Part shown: positions 39,567 through 48,071 of the stretch, piece after piece
Position numbering within the stretch: the stretch's first letter is position 1
Layout of the letters: each line of letters opens with the position of its first letter
Assembly (NCBI GenBank): GCA_900548355.1
Contig: URKR01000003.1
Location: 62,001 to 126,000 of the forward strand
Direction of reading: 5' to 3'
Origin: an uncultured Oscillospiraceae bacterium
GTDB taxonomy: Bacteria > Bacillota > Clostridia > Oscillospirales > Ruminococcaceae
DNA: 64,000 nt
Position numbers and translations under genes: made by a program
Notes under the pieces: model-generated
Database searches by the model: none
Told to the model about the DNA's origin: nothing
The model's input: only the letters and a program-made list of their open reading frames with translations

Positions 39567-41891
39567 ATGAAGAAACGAGCAAACGCCCTGCCCCGCGCCG
39601 CCTGGGCGCTGCTGGGGCTGGAATGCCTGATGCTGGTTGCGCTGCTGGTTCGGCTGGCCCGGCCGCTGCTGACAACCACGCTGGATGCCGCCGCCCTGCA
39701 ACCAGCCGAAGCCGGCCTTGCGCTTGCGGTGGATGAAACCGGGCTTGGCCTGGCCGCCGGGCAGGCCGACGCCTTTGCCGAAGCCGCCGGCGATTCAGGC
39801 AGCGTGACGCTGGCCACCGCCGCCCTGCCCGCCCTGCGCGCCGGGCGGTATGCCGTGACGGTGCAGTACGCCGCGCCCGAAACACCGGAATCCACCCCCG
39901 CCGGCACCCTGACTTTTTTGACCGGCGACGCCGTGGATGTCGCGGGCAGCTGCGAGCTGACAGGCGGGCAAACCGCTTTTTCCGGCCATTTCTGGCTTTA
40001 CAACGACACGGCCGAAGCCGGGCTGACCGTTTCGGCCTGCACGGCGGATTTCCGGGTGCAATCGGTCACCATCCGGGAAGTCTGGAGCTGGCGGCTTGTG
40101 CGGCTGCTGACGGCCGCCGTGCTTTTCGCTCTGCTGGACGCCGCGCTGCTCTGGCTGCGGCGGCAGGATGCGCGCCGCCGGCTTGTCACGCTGGCGCTGG
40201 CCGGGCTCGTGCTGCTTGTCAGTCTGCCGTGCCTGGGCGGGTTTGCGCCCTACGGCACCGACCTGCACTACCACATGGCGCGTGTTTCCGGCATTGCCGA
40301 AGGGCTGCGCACCGGGCAGTTCCCGGTATTCCTTTATCCGGATTTTTTGAACGGCTACGGCTATGCAAGCCCGGTTTTTTACGGCGAAGCGCTGCTGTAT
40401 CTGCCGGCGCTGCTCCTGCTGGCCGGCTTCCCGCTGTTTGAAGCCTACAACGCCTTCAACATCCTAGTCAACATCCTGACCGTCGCGGTCTGCTATCTCT
40501 GCCTTTACAAGATCTTCCGCCGGCGGCTGCCCGCCTTTGTAGGCACCGTGCTGTATGCGGCCTGCAACTACCGGCTGTTCAACCTGTACTGGCGGCAGGC
40601 TGCCGGCGAGATCACGGCCCAGATCTTCCTGCCGGTGGTGCTGTACGGGTTCTGGGCGCTCTATGCCGACGACGCCGACGAAGCCCAGCACCGCGCGGCC
40701 TGGCTGCCGCTGACCATCGGCTTCACCGGCCTTGTGCAGAGCCATCTGCTGACAACCGAGATCACGGCGCTGGCCGCCGCTGTGCTTGTGCTTGGCTGCC
40801 TGCGCAAGGCGCTGCGGCGGGACAACCTGCTGCTGCTCGGCCGCGGGGCTCTTTGCAGCGTGCTGCTGAACCTCGGGTTCCTCGTGCCGTTTCTCTCCTA
40901 CATGGGCGGGGCCTACCGCATCACCGATACCTCTTCGGTCAACAACCTGACCAAGACCGCCGTGAACTGGACGATGCTGCTGGATTTCTGGACCCCGACC
41001 AACATGGATACGCTGCGCCTGGGCGCCGGGGCCGTGCTCGGCGTCGGGCTGTATCTGGGCTTGCGGGCCGGCGGCGTGCGGCAGCGCAAAGCAGACCAGC
41101 TCTGCGTTCCCTGCCTGGCCTGCGCCGCGGTCTGTGTGTACCTGTGCAGCAGCTTTGACTGGTCAAACCTCGCCCGTATGATCGGCCAGACAGCCGCCCA
41201 CTACCTGCTGGCCGTGCAGTTCCCGTTCCGTTATCTGGTACTGGCCGCCCCCTGCCTGGCCTTTGCCGGGGCGGCGGCAGTCTGGCTGGCCGGGTGCAAA
41301 GGCGGGCTGCGCTGGCGCGCCGGCGCGGCCGCCGCGCTGCTGCTCGTCGCCATGGTGCCGGCCTGGCTGGATGTCGGGCAATATCTACGCGGTGATTACG
41401 GCCGCGACCGGGTGGGCGAAGCCCGGGAGCTCGACAGCGGCAAGGTATCGAGCGCGCTTGAATACCTGCCCCTGTGTTTTGACCCCGAAACCTCCGATTC
41501 CACCGCCCTTGTCGTGAGCGAGGGGGCGGCGGCAGCGGTGCAGAGCCGCCGCGGGCTGACCATGACGATTGAGGCCCAAAACCCGACCGGCGCCGACGCA
41601 AGCGTTGCGCTGCCGCTGCTGTATTACCCCGGCTACCGGCTTGTTGAAAGCGAAGGCGGGCTTGCCTCGGTTGCAATGGGGGCAGACGGCAAGGTGACGG
41701 TGGTGCTGGCCGCCGGGTTTGACGGCACGCTGACCGTTGGTTTCCGCGCGCCGTTCAGCTGGCGGCTTGCCGAAGCGATCAGCACCGCCACGCTGGTTGC
41801 GCTGGCAGCCTGCGGCTTGAAAAAACGGCTGCGCCGGAAGCCTTGCCCCACGCGTACCCGAACCGCGCCACAAAGCAGCGCCGCTTTGTGA
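39567..41891 (+). CDS. Large polytopic membrane protein, GT-C/YfhO-like
   Basis: 774 residues with about 12-14 membrane helices. An N-terminal helix (11-34) and an extracytoplasmic beta-rich segment (about 50-170) precede the main membrane block. The first big loop contains PYGTDLHYHMARVSGIAEGL, an acidic motif positioned as in lipid-linked-sugar GT-C glycosyltransferases. VQSHLLTTEI follows, and the C-terminal 150 residues before a last helix form another beta-rich outer domain (PLLYYPGYRL) as in YfhO-type proteins. It may transfer sugars from a polyprenyl carrier to a surface glycan, possibly the one fucosylated by its neighbour. Function is inference. Confidence 0.75.
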   Translation: MKKRANALPRAAWALLGLECLMLVALLVRLARPLLTTTLDAAALQPAEAGLALAVDETGLGLAAGQADAFAEAAGDSGSVTLATAALPALRAGRYAVTVQYAAPETPESTPAGTLTFLTGDAVDVAGSCELTGGQTAFSGHFWLYNDTAEAGLTVSACTADFRVQSVTIREVWSWRLVRLLTAAVLFALLDAALLWLRRQDARRRLVTLALAGLVLLVSLPCLGGFAPYGTDLHYHMARVSGIAEGLRTGQFPVFLYPDFLNGYGYASPVFYGEALLYLPALLLLAGFPLFEAYNAFNILVNILTVAVCYLCLYKIFRRRLPAFVGTVLYAACNYRLFNLYWRQAAGEITAQIFLPVVLYGFWALYADDADEAQHRAAWLPLTIGFTGLVQSHLLTTEITALAAAVLVLGCLRKALRRDNLLLLGRGALCSVLLNLGFLVPFLSYMGGAYRITDTSSVNNLTKTAVNWTMLLDFWTPTNMDTLRLGAGAVLGVGLYLGLRAGGVRQRKADQLCVPCLACAAVCVYLCSSFDWSNLARMIGQTAAHYLLAVQFPFRYLVLAAPCLAFAGAAAVWLAGCKGGLRWRAGAAAALLLVAMVPAWLDVGQYLRGDYGRDRVGEARELDSGKVSSALEYLPLCFDPETSDSTALVVSEGAAAAVQSRRGLTMTIEAQNPTGADASVALPLLYYPGYRLVESEGGLASVAMGADGKVTVVLAAGFDGTLTVGFRAPFSWRLAEAISTATLVALAACGLKKRLRRKPCPTRTRTAPQSSAAL

Positions 41892-41894
41892 AAA

Positions 41895-41934
41895 CAAGCT
41901 GGCCGCCCCGGTTGGGGCGGCCAGCTGTTTGTTT
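41895..41934. terminator. Bidirectional terminator
   Basis: AGCTGGCCGCCCC-GGTT-GGGGCGGCCAGCT with TGTTTGTTT on the right and AAAACA on the left, between the polytopic protein gene and convergent uppP. Confidence 0.9.
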
Positions 41935-41947
41935 ATATGGGGTCGGC

Positions 41948-42829
41948 TCAGGCGGCTGCCGGCGCGGCCGGCGCGAGCAGGAAGGTCTGCACGCCCCAGA
42001 TTACGAGCACCAGGATGCCGAGCGCGATGCGGTACCAGCCGAACACCGTGAAGGTGTGCCGTTTGACGTAATCCATCAAAAAGCGGATTGCGAGAAGCGA
42101 AACCAAAAACGCGACCAGGCAGCCGACCAGCAGCACAATGACCTCGTTGCCGGTCAGGGTGTTGCCGTCCAAAAAGAATTTGACGAGCTTGAGCCCGCTG
42201 GCCCCGGCCATAATCGGGATCGCCAAAAAGAAGGTGAACTGCGAAGCGCAGGGCCGGCTGAGCCCGCACATCATGCCGCCAAGGATCGTTGCGCCGCTGC
42301 GCGAGGTGCCGGGCACCAGGCTGAGCACCTGCCAAAGCCCGACCTGCGCGGCCTGCTTATACCCGATGCGGGACAGCTTGGTTGTCTTGGGCACGCGCGG
42401 GCGGCGTTCGATCAGGATAAAGGCAACGCCGTATACGATCAGCGTGATCGCAACGACGATGCTGTTGTACAGATGTTCGTCAAACCAGTCGTCAAGCAGA
42501 AAGCCGAGCACGGCGGCAGGCAGGCAGGCAACAATGATCTTGAACCAGAGCCGCATGACCGGCCAGCGGATATGACGCGCTATGCCGGAATCCCTGCCGT
42601 TGTCCGCACAGAAGGGCCAGAGTTTCTGGAAATACAGCACCACGACGGCCAAAATCGCGCCGAGCTGGATGACCACCCGGAACATGGCCATAAATGCATC
42701 GCTGAACTGGAATTTGAGCACCTGTTCGGCCAGGATCATGTGGCCGGTGCTTGAAATCGGCAGCCATTCGGTGATGCCCTCAATAACGCCGTAGACAATC
42801 GCCTTTAAAATTTCGAGGAAGAACTCCAT
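41948..42829 (-). CDS. uppP: Undecaprenyl-diphosphatase (BacA/UppP)
   Basis: 293 residues, about eight membrane helices. The two active-site regions are present: EGITEWLPISSTGHMIL (residues 12-28) and PGTSRSGATI (about 175-184). It recycles undecaprenyl pyrophosphate to the monophosphate carrier used by peptidoglycan and surface-glycan synthesis, and gives bacitracin resistance when overproduced. The ATG at 42829 follows AGGAGG; the frame opens 13 codons earlier. Located next to glycan genes that use the same carrier, though on the other strand. Confidence 0.95.
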   Translation of the reverse strand: MEFFLEILKAIVYGVIEGITEWLPISSTGHMILAEQVLKFQFSDAFMAMFRVVIQLGAILAVVVLYFQKLWPFCADNGRDSGIARHIRWPVMRLWFKIIVACLPAAVLGFLLDDWFDEHLYNSIVVAITLIVYGVAFILIERRPRVPKTTKLSRIGYKQAAQVGLWQVLSLVPGTSRSGATILGGMMCGLSRPCASQFTFFLAIPIMAGASGLKLVKFFLDGNTLTGNEVIVLLVGCLVAFLVSLLAIRFLMDYVKRHTFTVFGWYRIALGILVLVIWGVQTFLLAPAAPAAA

Positions 42830-42909
42830 ACCATGCGCCTCCTGTTCCATTGTACTATGATAGCACATTTGTAGGGATTTTGCACCTGTTTTTCCAGCTT
42901 TTACAACTC

Positions 42910-42937
42910 TTTACAAAATTGACAGGTACGGTATAAT
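42910..42937 (+). promoter_or_regulatory. Promoter of the HAD-aminotransferase operon
   Basis: -35 TTTACA (42910-42915), 16-bp spacer, consensus -10 TATAAT (42932-42937). Confidence 0.7.
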
Positions 42938-43001
42938 GGAACTGATTCGACAGAAAAGTTCAACAAAGCGCGGCGCCACGCCGCCGGAGGATGGGAAAAC
43001 C

Positions 43002-43748
43002 ATGTACAAAACCGTCATTTTTGACCTGGACGGCACACTGCTGAACACACTGGACGACCTGGCCGACGCCGGCAACCGCGTCTGCGCGCGGCGCGGCTGG
43101 CCGCAGCACACGCCCGACCAGTTCCGCTATCTTGTCGGCAACGGCATCCCCAAACTGATTGAGCGGCTGACCCCGCCCGACGCGCGCGACGCCGCAACGC
43201 TGGCCAACGCGCTGGCCGATTTTGAGGCCGATTACGGCGCGCACCTGCATGATAAAACCGCGCCCTACCCCGGCATTCCGGCGCTGCTGGCCAGTCTGAA
43301 AGCGGCGGGCGTGCAGCTGGCCGTTCTTTCAAACAAGGCCGATGCGCTGGCCAAGGTGGTTGTGGGCGAATACTTTGACCCCGCGCTGTTTGCGGCGGTG
43401 CGCGGCCAGCGGGCCGGCATCCCGGTCAAGCCCGCGCCCGAAGCCACCCGCGCCCTGCTTGAAACGCTTGGGGCCGATCCGGCCGCCACCCTGTATGTGG
43501 GGGACAGCAATGTGGACATCCAGACAGCCCGCAACGCCGGGCTGGACAGCTGCGGCGTTCTGTGGGGCTTCCGCACGCGGGAGGAACTTGTGGGCGAAGG
43601 CGCAACCCACCTTGCCGCCGACGCAGGCGAACTGGAGCGGGTGGTGCTGGGGCGCTGCGGCTGCGATGCGGGCGCGGCTCCTGCGAAAGCGGCCGCCACG
43701 CTTCACAAACAATGCATGAAACCTTCACAGGGGAGGAATCGCCCATGA
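43002..43748 (+). CDS. HAD-family phosphatase, phosphoglycolate-phosphatase-like
   Basis: 248 residues. Motif I VIFDLDGTLLNTLDDL (D9/D11), cap domain with RYLVGNGIPKLIERL, motif II LAVLSNK, conserved Lys in PVKPAPE, motif IV YVGDSNVDIQTARNAG. The GNG-containing cap is typical of Gph-type phosphatases, which remove 2-phosphoglycolate. The last 25 residues are Ala-rich and not conserved. Its stop overlaps the aminotransferase ATG (ATGA), so the two are coupled. The ribosome-binding site (GGAGG) is 12 bp from the ATG, slightly far. Confidence 0.9.
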   Translation: MYKTVIFDLDGTLLNTLDDLADAGNRVCARRGWPQHTPDQFRYLVGNGIPKLIERLTPPDARDAATLANALADFEADYGAHLHDKTAPYPGIPALLASLKAAGVQLAVLSNKADALAKVVVGEYFDPALFAAVRGQRAGIPVKPAPEATRALLETLGADPAATLYVGDSNVDIQTARNAGLDSCGVLWGFRTREELVGEGATHLAADAGELERVVLGRCGCDAGAAPAKAAATLHKQCMKPSQGRNRP

Positions 43749-44935
43749 TTGTACAGCACTATGTCGATATGCTCGGCGGCAAATCGGTAATCCGCGAACT
43801 GGCGGAATGGAGCGCCGCGCGCGGCGCCGAGATCGGGTATGACAACGTCTTCGACTATTCGCTCGGCAACCCGAGCGTGCCCTGCCCGCCCGCCTTCACC
43901 GCGGCGATGGTTCGGCTGCTTCAAACGCAGGAACCTGTCGCGCTGCACGGCTACAGCCCGACGCTGACCATCCCTTCGGTGCGCCAGGCCGTGGCCGACA
44001 ACCTGAACAAGCGGTTCGGCACCGACTATACGGCCGACTACATCTTCATGACCTCGGGCGCGGCCGGCGCGCTGGCCCATGCGCTGCGCTGCGTTGCGGC
44101 GCCGGGCCAGACCGTGCTGACCATCGCCCCGTTCTTCCCCGAGTACAAGCCCTATGTCGAGGGCGCGGGGCTCACCCTCAAGGTGGTGCCGCCGCGGGTG
44201 GCGGATTTCCAGATTGATTTTGACGCGCTCGAAGCCATGCTGACCGAGGATGTCGCGGCGGTTCTGATCGATACGCCGAACAACCCCTCCGGTATTGCTT
44301 ACAGCGAGGAGACGCTGCGCCGGCTGGCCGACATGCTGCGGGCGGCTTCGGCCAAGTGGGGGCACCACATCTTCCTTCTTTCGGACGAACCCTACCGCGA
44401 GATCGTCTTCGGCGGCGTGCAGCAGCACCCCGCCGTATACTATGACGACACGCTGACCTGTTATTCGTTCTCAAAAAGCCTCTCGCTTCCCGGCGAGCGG
44501 ATCGGCTATGTCGCGGTCAACCCGAAAGCCGAAAAGGCCGGGCTGATTGTGCCGATGTGCGGCCAGATCAGCCGCGGCACCGGCCACAACTGCCCGGCCA
44601 GCCTGATCCAGCTTGCGGTGGCCGAATGCCTTGATACAACCAGCGACCTTTCGGTTTACGGCCGCAACATGGAGCTTTTGTATAATGAGCTCGTCCGGCT
44701 CGGTTTTACCGTAGTCAAGCCGGGCGGCACCTTCTACATCTTCCCCAAGGCGCTCGAGGCGGACGCCGTCGCCTTCTGCCGCAAGGCGCAGGCTTACGAT
44801 CTCGCGCTTGTGCCCGGCGATACCTTCGGCTGCCCGGGCTATTTCCGCATGGCCTACTGCATCGACACCGAAAAGGTCAAGCGCAGCTTCCCGGCGCTCG
44901 AGCGGTTTGTGCGGGAGTGCTACGGGCGGGGGTAA
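43745..44935 (+). CDS. PLP-dependent aminotransferase, class I/II
   Basis: 396 residues, fold type I. The substrate-binding loop is LGNPSVPCPPAF; the cofactor contacts are MTSGAAGALAHAL, DTPNNPSGIAYSEE (Asn/Pro) and SDEPYREIVF (Asp/Tyr); the Schiff-base Lys lies in YSFSKSLSLPGERIGYVA. Close relatives are annotated as aspartate/aromatic or generic amino-acid aminotransferases; the donor cannot be set from sequence. Start ATG at 43745 with a GGGGAGGAA site; an upstream in-frame extension overlaps the HAD gene in another frame and is not coding. Confidence 0.92.
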   Translation: MIVQHYVDMLGGKSVIRELAEWSAARGAEIGYDNVFDYSLGNPSVPCPPAFTAAMVRLLQTQEPVALHGYSPTLTIPSVRQAVADNLNKRFGTDYTADYIFMTSGAAGALAHALRCVAAPGQTVLTIAPFFPEYKPYVEGAGLTLKVVPPRVADFQIDFDALEAMLTEDVAAVLIDTPNNPSGIAYSEETLRRLADMLRAASAKWGHHIFLLSDEPYREIVFGGVQQHPAVYYDDTLTCYSFSKSLSLPGERIGYVAVNPKAEKAGLIVPMCGQISRGTGHNCPASLIQLAVAECLDTTSDLSVYGRNMELLYNELVRLGFTVVKPGGTFYIFPKALEADAVAFCRKAQAYDLALVPGDTFGCPGYFRMAYCIDTEKVKRSFPALERFVRECYGRG

Positions 44936-45075
44936 GCGTATAAACGGGGCGGTTGACGGGGATGGTATATGCGTGCCAAGCTCCGCGCCCCGGCAACCCC
45001 GCCCCGCCGCGAATGCCCGCCCCTACAATCTTATTTATGATCTTCGCGTCGAAAGGCGCGCCAAGGAGGCCCCCC

Positions 45076-46212
45076 ATGCCCAACCAACGTCCTTCCCATC
45101 CAAACGACCCGCGGCGGGCTGCCAGCAGGCGGGCGGCCCGTAAGGCCGCGCAGCGCCGGCGCGCGCTGCTGACCGGCGTCTGCTGCTTTGCAATGCTGGC
45201 CGTCGTCTCGCTGGGCGCGTTCTTTGTCGTGCGCAGCACCCTGGTCAAGCCTGCCGAAACCCCGGTCGAAAACCTGCCGGTGACCGAACCTGATGCCGTC
45301 TCGACCGAGCCGGCCGAGGCTTCGCCCGCGCCGACCCCCGAAATGTCGGAGGAAGAGCAGCGCATTGCCGAAGCCACCGCCGCAAACGCCGCAAACGCCA
45401 CCAAGGACGCCCCCGCCGTGACCGACCCCGCCACCTGGAACGAGCGCGGCAAGGCGCTGATGGACCGTCTCTGCGCCGACGAATTTTTCATCAACGAGGG
45501 GATCAATGTTGAGGAAAAGCCCGGCTTCCCCTATCTGATTGCAGTCAACCGCGCGGCTTCGACCGTGACCGTCTACACCCTGGACGAAGAGGGCCGCTAC
45601 ACCGTGCCGTATATGGCGATGGTCTGCAGCGGGGGCGAGGAAACCCCGCTCGGCTTCTTTGCGACGCCGGCCAACTATGACTGGCGGCAGCTGGCCGGGC
45701 CGACCTGGGGCCAGTACGCCACCCGCATCTGGGACGCCTATCTCTTCCACAGCGTGCCCTACTACCTCTACTATGCCGACGAGGCCGCCGGCACCGACGG
45801 CGACCCACACAAGGACGACATCGAGTACGACGAGTTCAACAAGCTCGGCACCCCGGCAAGTCTGGGCTGCATCCGGCTGATGGTCTGCGATGTCAAATGG
45901 ATCTATGACAACTGCGACATCGGCACCCGGGTCATCATCTATGACGACGCCGAGGACCCCGGCCCGATGGGCAAACCCGGCACGATCTACACCGACCCGG
46001 CCGACGAGACCCTGCGCGGCTGGGACCCGACCGACCCCGACCCGGCCAACCCCTGGGACGATCGGTACCTGAGCGGCACGACGATCCGCAGCGAAGCCGC
46101 CTGGCAGGAGTGGAACGACGCCATGGCCGACGGCCGCTGGAACGTAACCCTGACCCCGACCGACCTGCAGGGCTGGAGCACCGATTCGAGCATCGAAGGG
46201 ACGAGAGGGTAA
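45076..46212 (+). CDS. L,D-transpeptidase (YkuD family)
   Basis: 378 residues. Basic N-terminus, one signal-anchor helix (about 33-53, GVCCFAMLAVVSLGAFFVV), an Ala/Pro/Glu-rich stem to about 125, then the YkuD domain (about 145-300) with H225 (YLFHSVPYY) and the catalytic C265 in PASLGCIRLMV. It forms 3-3 cross-links in peptidoglycan or attaches proteins to it, outside the membrane. A C-terminal extension of about 80 residues is acidic and Pro-rich (DPTDPDPANPW). Start follows AAGGAGG; the frame continues upstream without support. Monocistronic, ended by a strong terminator. Confidence 0.92.
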   Translation: MPNQRPSHPNDPRRAASRRAARKAAQRRRALLTGVCCFAMLAVVSLGAFFVVRSTLVKPAETPVENLPVTEPDAVSTEPAEASPAPTPEMSEEEQRIAEATAANAANATKDAPAVTDPATWNERGKALMDRLCADEFFINEGINVEEKPGFPYLIAVNRAASTVTVYTLDEEGRYTVPYMAMVCSGGEETPLGFFATPANYDWRQLAGPTWGQYATRIWDAYLFHSVPYYLYYADEAAGTDGDPHKDDIEYDEFNKLGTPASLGCIRLMVCDVKWIYDNCDIGTRVIIYDDAEDPGPMGKPGTIYTDPADETLRGWDPTDPDPANPWDDRYLSGTTIRSEAAWQEWNDAMADGRWNVTLTPTDLQGWSTDSSIEGTRG

Positions 46213-46226
46213 TTACAGCAAGCAAA

Positions 46227-46264
46227 AAACGCCCCCTTGAGGAACAAACCTCAAGGGGGCGTTT
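46227..46264. terminator. Bidirectional terminator
   Basis: Perfect 16-bp stem AAACGCCCCCTTGAGG / CCTCAAGGGGGCGTTT, loop AACAAA, between the transpeptidase and the convergent ferredoxin gene. Confidence 0.92.
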
Positions 46265-46284
46265 ATCAGCCATTTGCGGTAGCC

Positions 46285-46452
46285 TTATTCGGGCTGGATC
46301 GCGCCGGTGGGGCAGACACCCTCGCAGGCGCCGCAATCGACGCAAGCGGAAGCGTCCACAACAGCCTTGTCGGCCATGCTGATCGCGCCGACCGGGCAGG
46401 TGTCAACACAAGCGCCGCAGGCGACGCACTCGCTGGTAACGGTATGAGCCAT
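46285..46452 (-). CDS. 2[4Fe-4S] ferredoxin
   Basis: A 55-residue clostridial-type ferredoxin. Two identical-pattern motifs CVACGACVDTCPVGAI and CVDCGACEGVCPTGAI supply eight cysteines for two [4Fe-4S] clusters; pseudo-twofold symmetry is obvious. The start ATG at 46452 has AAGGAG, and a good promoter lies about 110 bp upstream. It is the natural electron acceptor for pyruvate:ferredoxin oxidoreductase (29599-33129) and donor for hydrogenase or Rnf-type systems outside the window. Confidence 0.97.
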   Translation of the reverse strand: MAHTVTSECVACGACVDTCPVGAISMADKAVVDASACVDCGACEGVCPTGAIQPE

Positions 46453-46562
46453 AGTGGTAACTCCTTATCTCCGTGCGGAATTTTTCCCGGCAGCCGCTTT
46501 GCACGGTCTGCAAGCGCCGGGACGCAGGGATCGACAAGTTCGCTCGCCTTGCGTTTGCACCT

Positions 46563-46592
46563 ATTGTAGCACCCCACCCGCCGGTTATTCAA
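46563..46592 (-). promoter_or_regulatory. Promoter of ferredoxin
   Basis: Minus strand: -35 TTGAAT (46587-46592), 18-bp spacer, -10 TACAAT (46563-46568). Apart from this and the terminator at 46699-46737, the 46453-46820 gap holds no gene. Confidence 0.72.
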
Positions 46593-46698
46593 GCCTAACT
46601 TCGTTGTTTTTTGGATGTTTTCGCCAGTAAAACCACCCCGCCAAAGAGTTAACCCTGTGCAACTTTTCTGCCCGGCGGAGGTTTTTCGCGCCCTGCCG

Positions 46699-46737
46699 AA
46701 AAAACCCTGCGCAGTTTTGTTAAAACTGCGCGGGGTT
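46699..46737 (-). terminator. Terminator of the AraC-type regulator
   Basis: Minus strand AACCCCGCGCAGTTTT / AAAACTGCGCAGGGTT stem with a 3-nt loop and a TTTT tail. Confidence 0.85.
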
Positions 46738-46820
46738 CCTGACACAGGTTCCCCGCCTTATCCCCTTGCCTGACCCCGGCAAAGCTGGTATAATAAACTT
46801 ATGCGATGCTGCCAAAAATT

Positions 46821-47696
46821 TCAGCCGGTATCTCGCACACTTTGGACATATTGCCGCGGCGTCATGCCATACTCCGCCCGGAAGGCGCGGTAAAAGTTCG
46901 CGTAATCGCCGAAGCCGCAGTACCCGCAGGCTTCGCTGGGGGCAACGCCGCCGGCCAGAAGCTGTTTGGCAATCAACAGCCGCTTTTGCAGGATGTACCG
47001 GTGCACCGTGGTGCCGACCTGGGCGTCAAACTTGCGCAGCAGGTGGTATTTGCTGATGAAAAAGGTCTCGGCCAGGGCGTCAAGGGTCAGCGGTTCGCTG
47101 TAATGTTCGTTGATATAGGCAAGCACCGCATCGACCACCTGGTCGGACGAACAGTCCGCCCCGGGCTGGGGGCGGGTCTGGGCCGCAGCCTTGTTCAGCT
47201 CAACAAGCAGCGCAGCCAGGCAGCCTTCCGCCAGCAGGTCGTCGCCGTACCCGTCCCGCGCGCGCAGCGCGCTCAGGGTTTCCATGCGCTGGCGCAGTTC
47301 GGCCGAAGCCGCCCCCGGCAGCCGCAGCAGATTGGTGTGGCCGGGCACGCTCGAATCAAAGCAGCGGGTCAGGCTGGTGCGCGGGGTGGACAGATGCTCC
47401 AGGTAGCTGCGCGCGATCCAGAGCACAAACCGCTCATAGGGTTCGGCGTCTGCCGCAATCCGTGCCTGGTGCAGCTCCAGCGGGCTGATGAGCAGGATAT
47501 CCCCCGGGCGCATCTTGTACAGGTGATTCTCCACAATATAGCTGACCTGGCCGCGCAGCAGCAGGTACACCTCATAAAAATCATGGTGGTGCAGCGCGAC
47601 CTCGTTCATATAGGTGCTGCGGTAGCGGTACAGTTCAAAATCCGCCGCGATCATCGTCTGCCGGCGGGTGTAAGACTGGTACTGGGCGGATGGCAT
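46821..47696 (-). CDS. AraC-family transcriptional regulator
   Basis: 291 residues. N-terminal cupin sensor (about 20-110; HHHDFYEVYLLLRGQVSYIV, MRPGDILLISPLELHQ) and C-terminal double helix-turn-helix (about 190-288; LTLDALAETFFISKYHLLRK and GYCGFGDYANFYRAFRAEYG ending MTPRQY). Such regulators sense a sugar and activate catabolic genes. It is divergent from uxuB-uxuA across 375 bp, so control of hexuronate use is likely. The ATG at 47696 has GAGGA; the frame opens 9 codons earlier. Ligand unknown. Confidence 0.93.
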   Translation of the reverse strand: MPSAQYQSYTRRQTMIAADFELYRYRSTYMNEVALHHHDFYEVYLLLRGQVSYIVENHLYKMRPGDILLISPLELHQARIAADAEPYERFVLWIARSYLEHLSTPRTSLTRCFDSSVPGHTNLLRLPGAASAELRQRMETLSALRARDGYGDDLLAEGCLAALLVELNKAAAQTRPQPGADCSSDQVVDAVLAYINEHYSEPLTLDALAETFFISKYHLLRKFDAQVGTTVHRYILQKRLLIAKQLLAGGVAPSEACGYCGFGDYANFYRAFRAEYGMTPRQYVQSVRDTG

Positions 47697-48071
47697 GGGG
47701 CAGTCCTCGTTTCGAAACAACAAAGAAGACCCGCGGTGCGGCTGCGCCGCGATTGGAACCGGCAGGGCGCGCTGCCGGCAGCCGGGCGTTTTCTTGCCCG
47801 CGCCGCCATCGTTTTGAGCCGCCCGCCGGGTGGTGAACCACCGGTTTTCTTCTTGGTCCTTTCTGGTTCAATCTTTGGGGAAACAGCGCTTTGGTTTGCC
47901 TGTATTTCTTCCTCCCCCTGATTCTACCGCAATTTTCGCAATCTTTCAAGCAATTCCCTCAATTCCGATTGCAAAAACAACCTCGTATACTAGGGGATAG
48001 TCAGCGGCGGCAGATCGCCGCCTGCCGTGCCCTTTGTAATAAGCAAACAGATGTAAGGAGTGTGTATCACC
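47697..48071. other. Divergent control region between the AraC regulator and uxuBA
   Basis: No gene. On the plus strand a terminator-like hairpin (CCGGGTGGT / ACCACCGG at 47826-47844 with a TTTTCTTCTT tail) precedes a -10 TATACT (47986-47991) whose -35 position (TTCCGA) is poor, consistent with activator-dependent transcription of uxuB. AraC half-sites cannot be picked out by eye. Confidence 0.4.
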
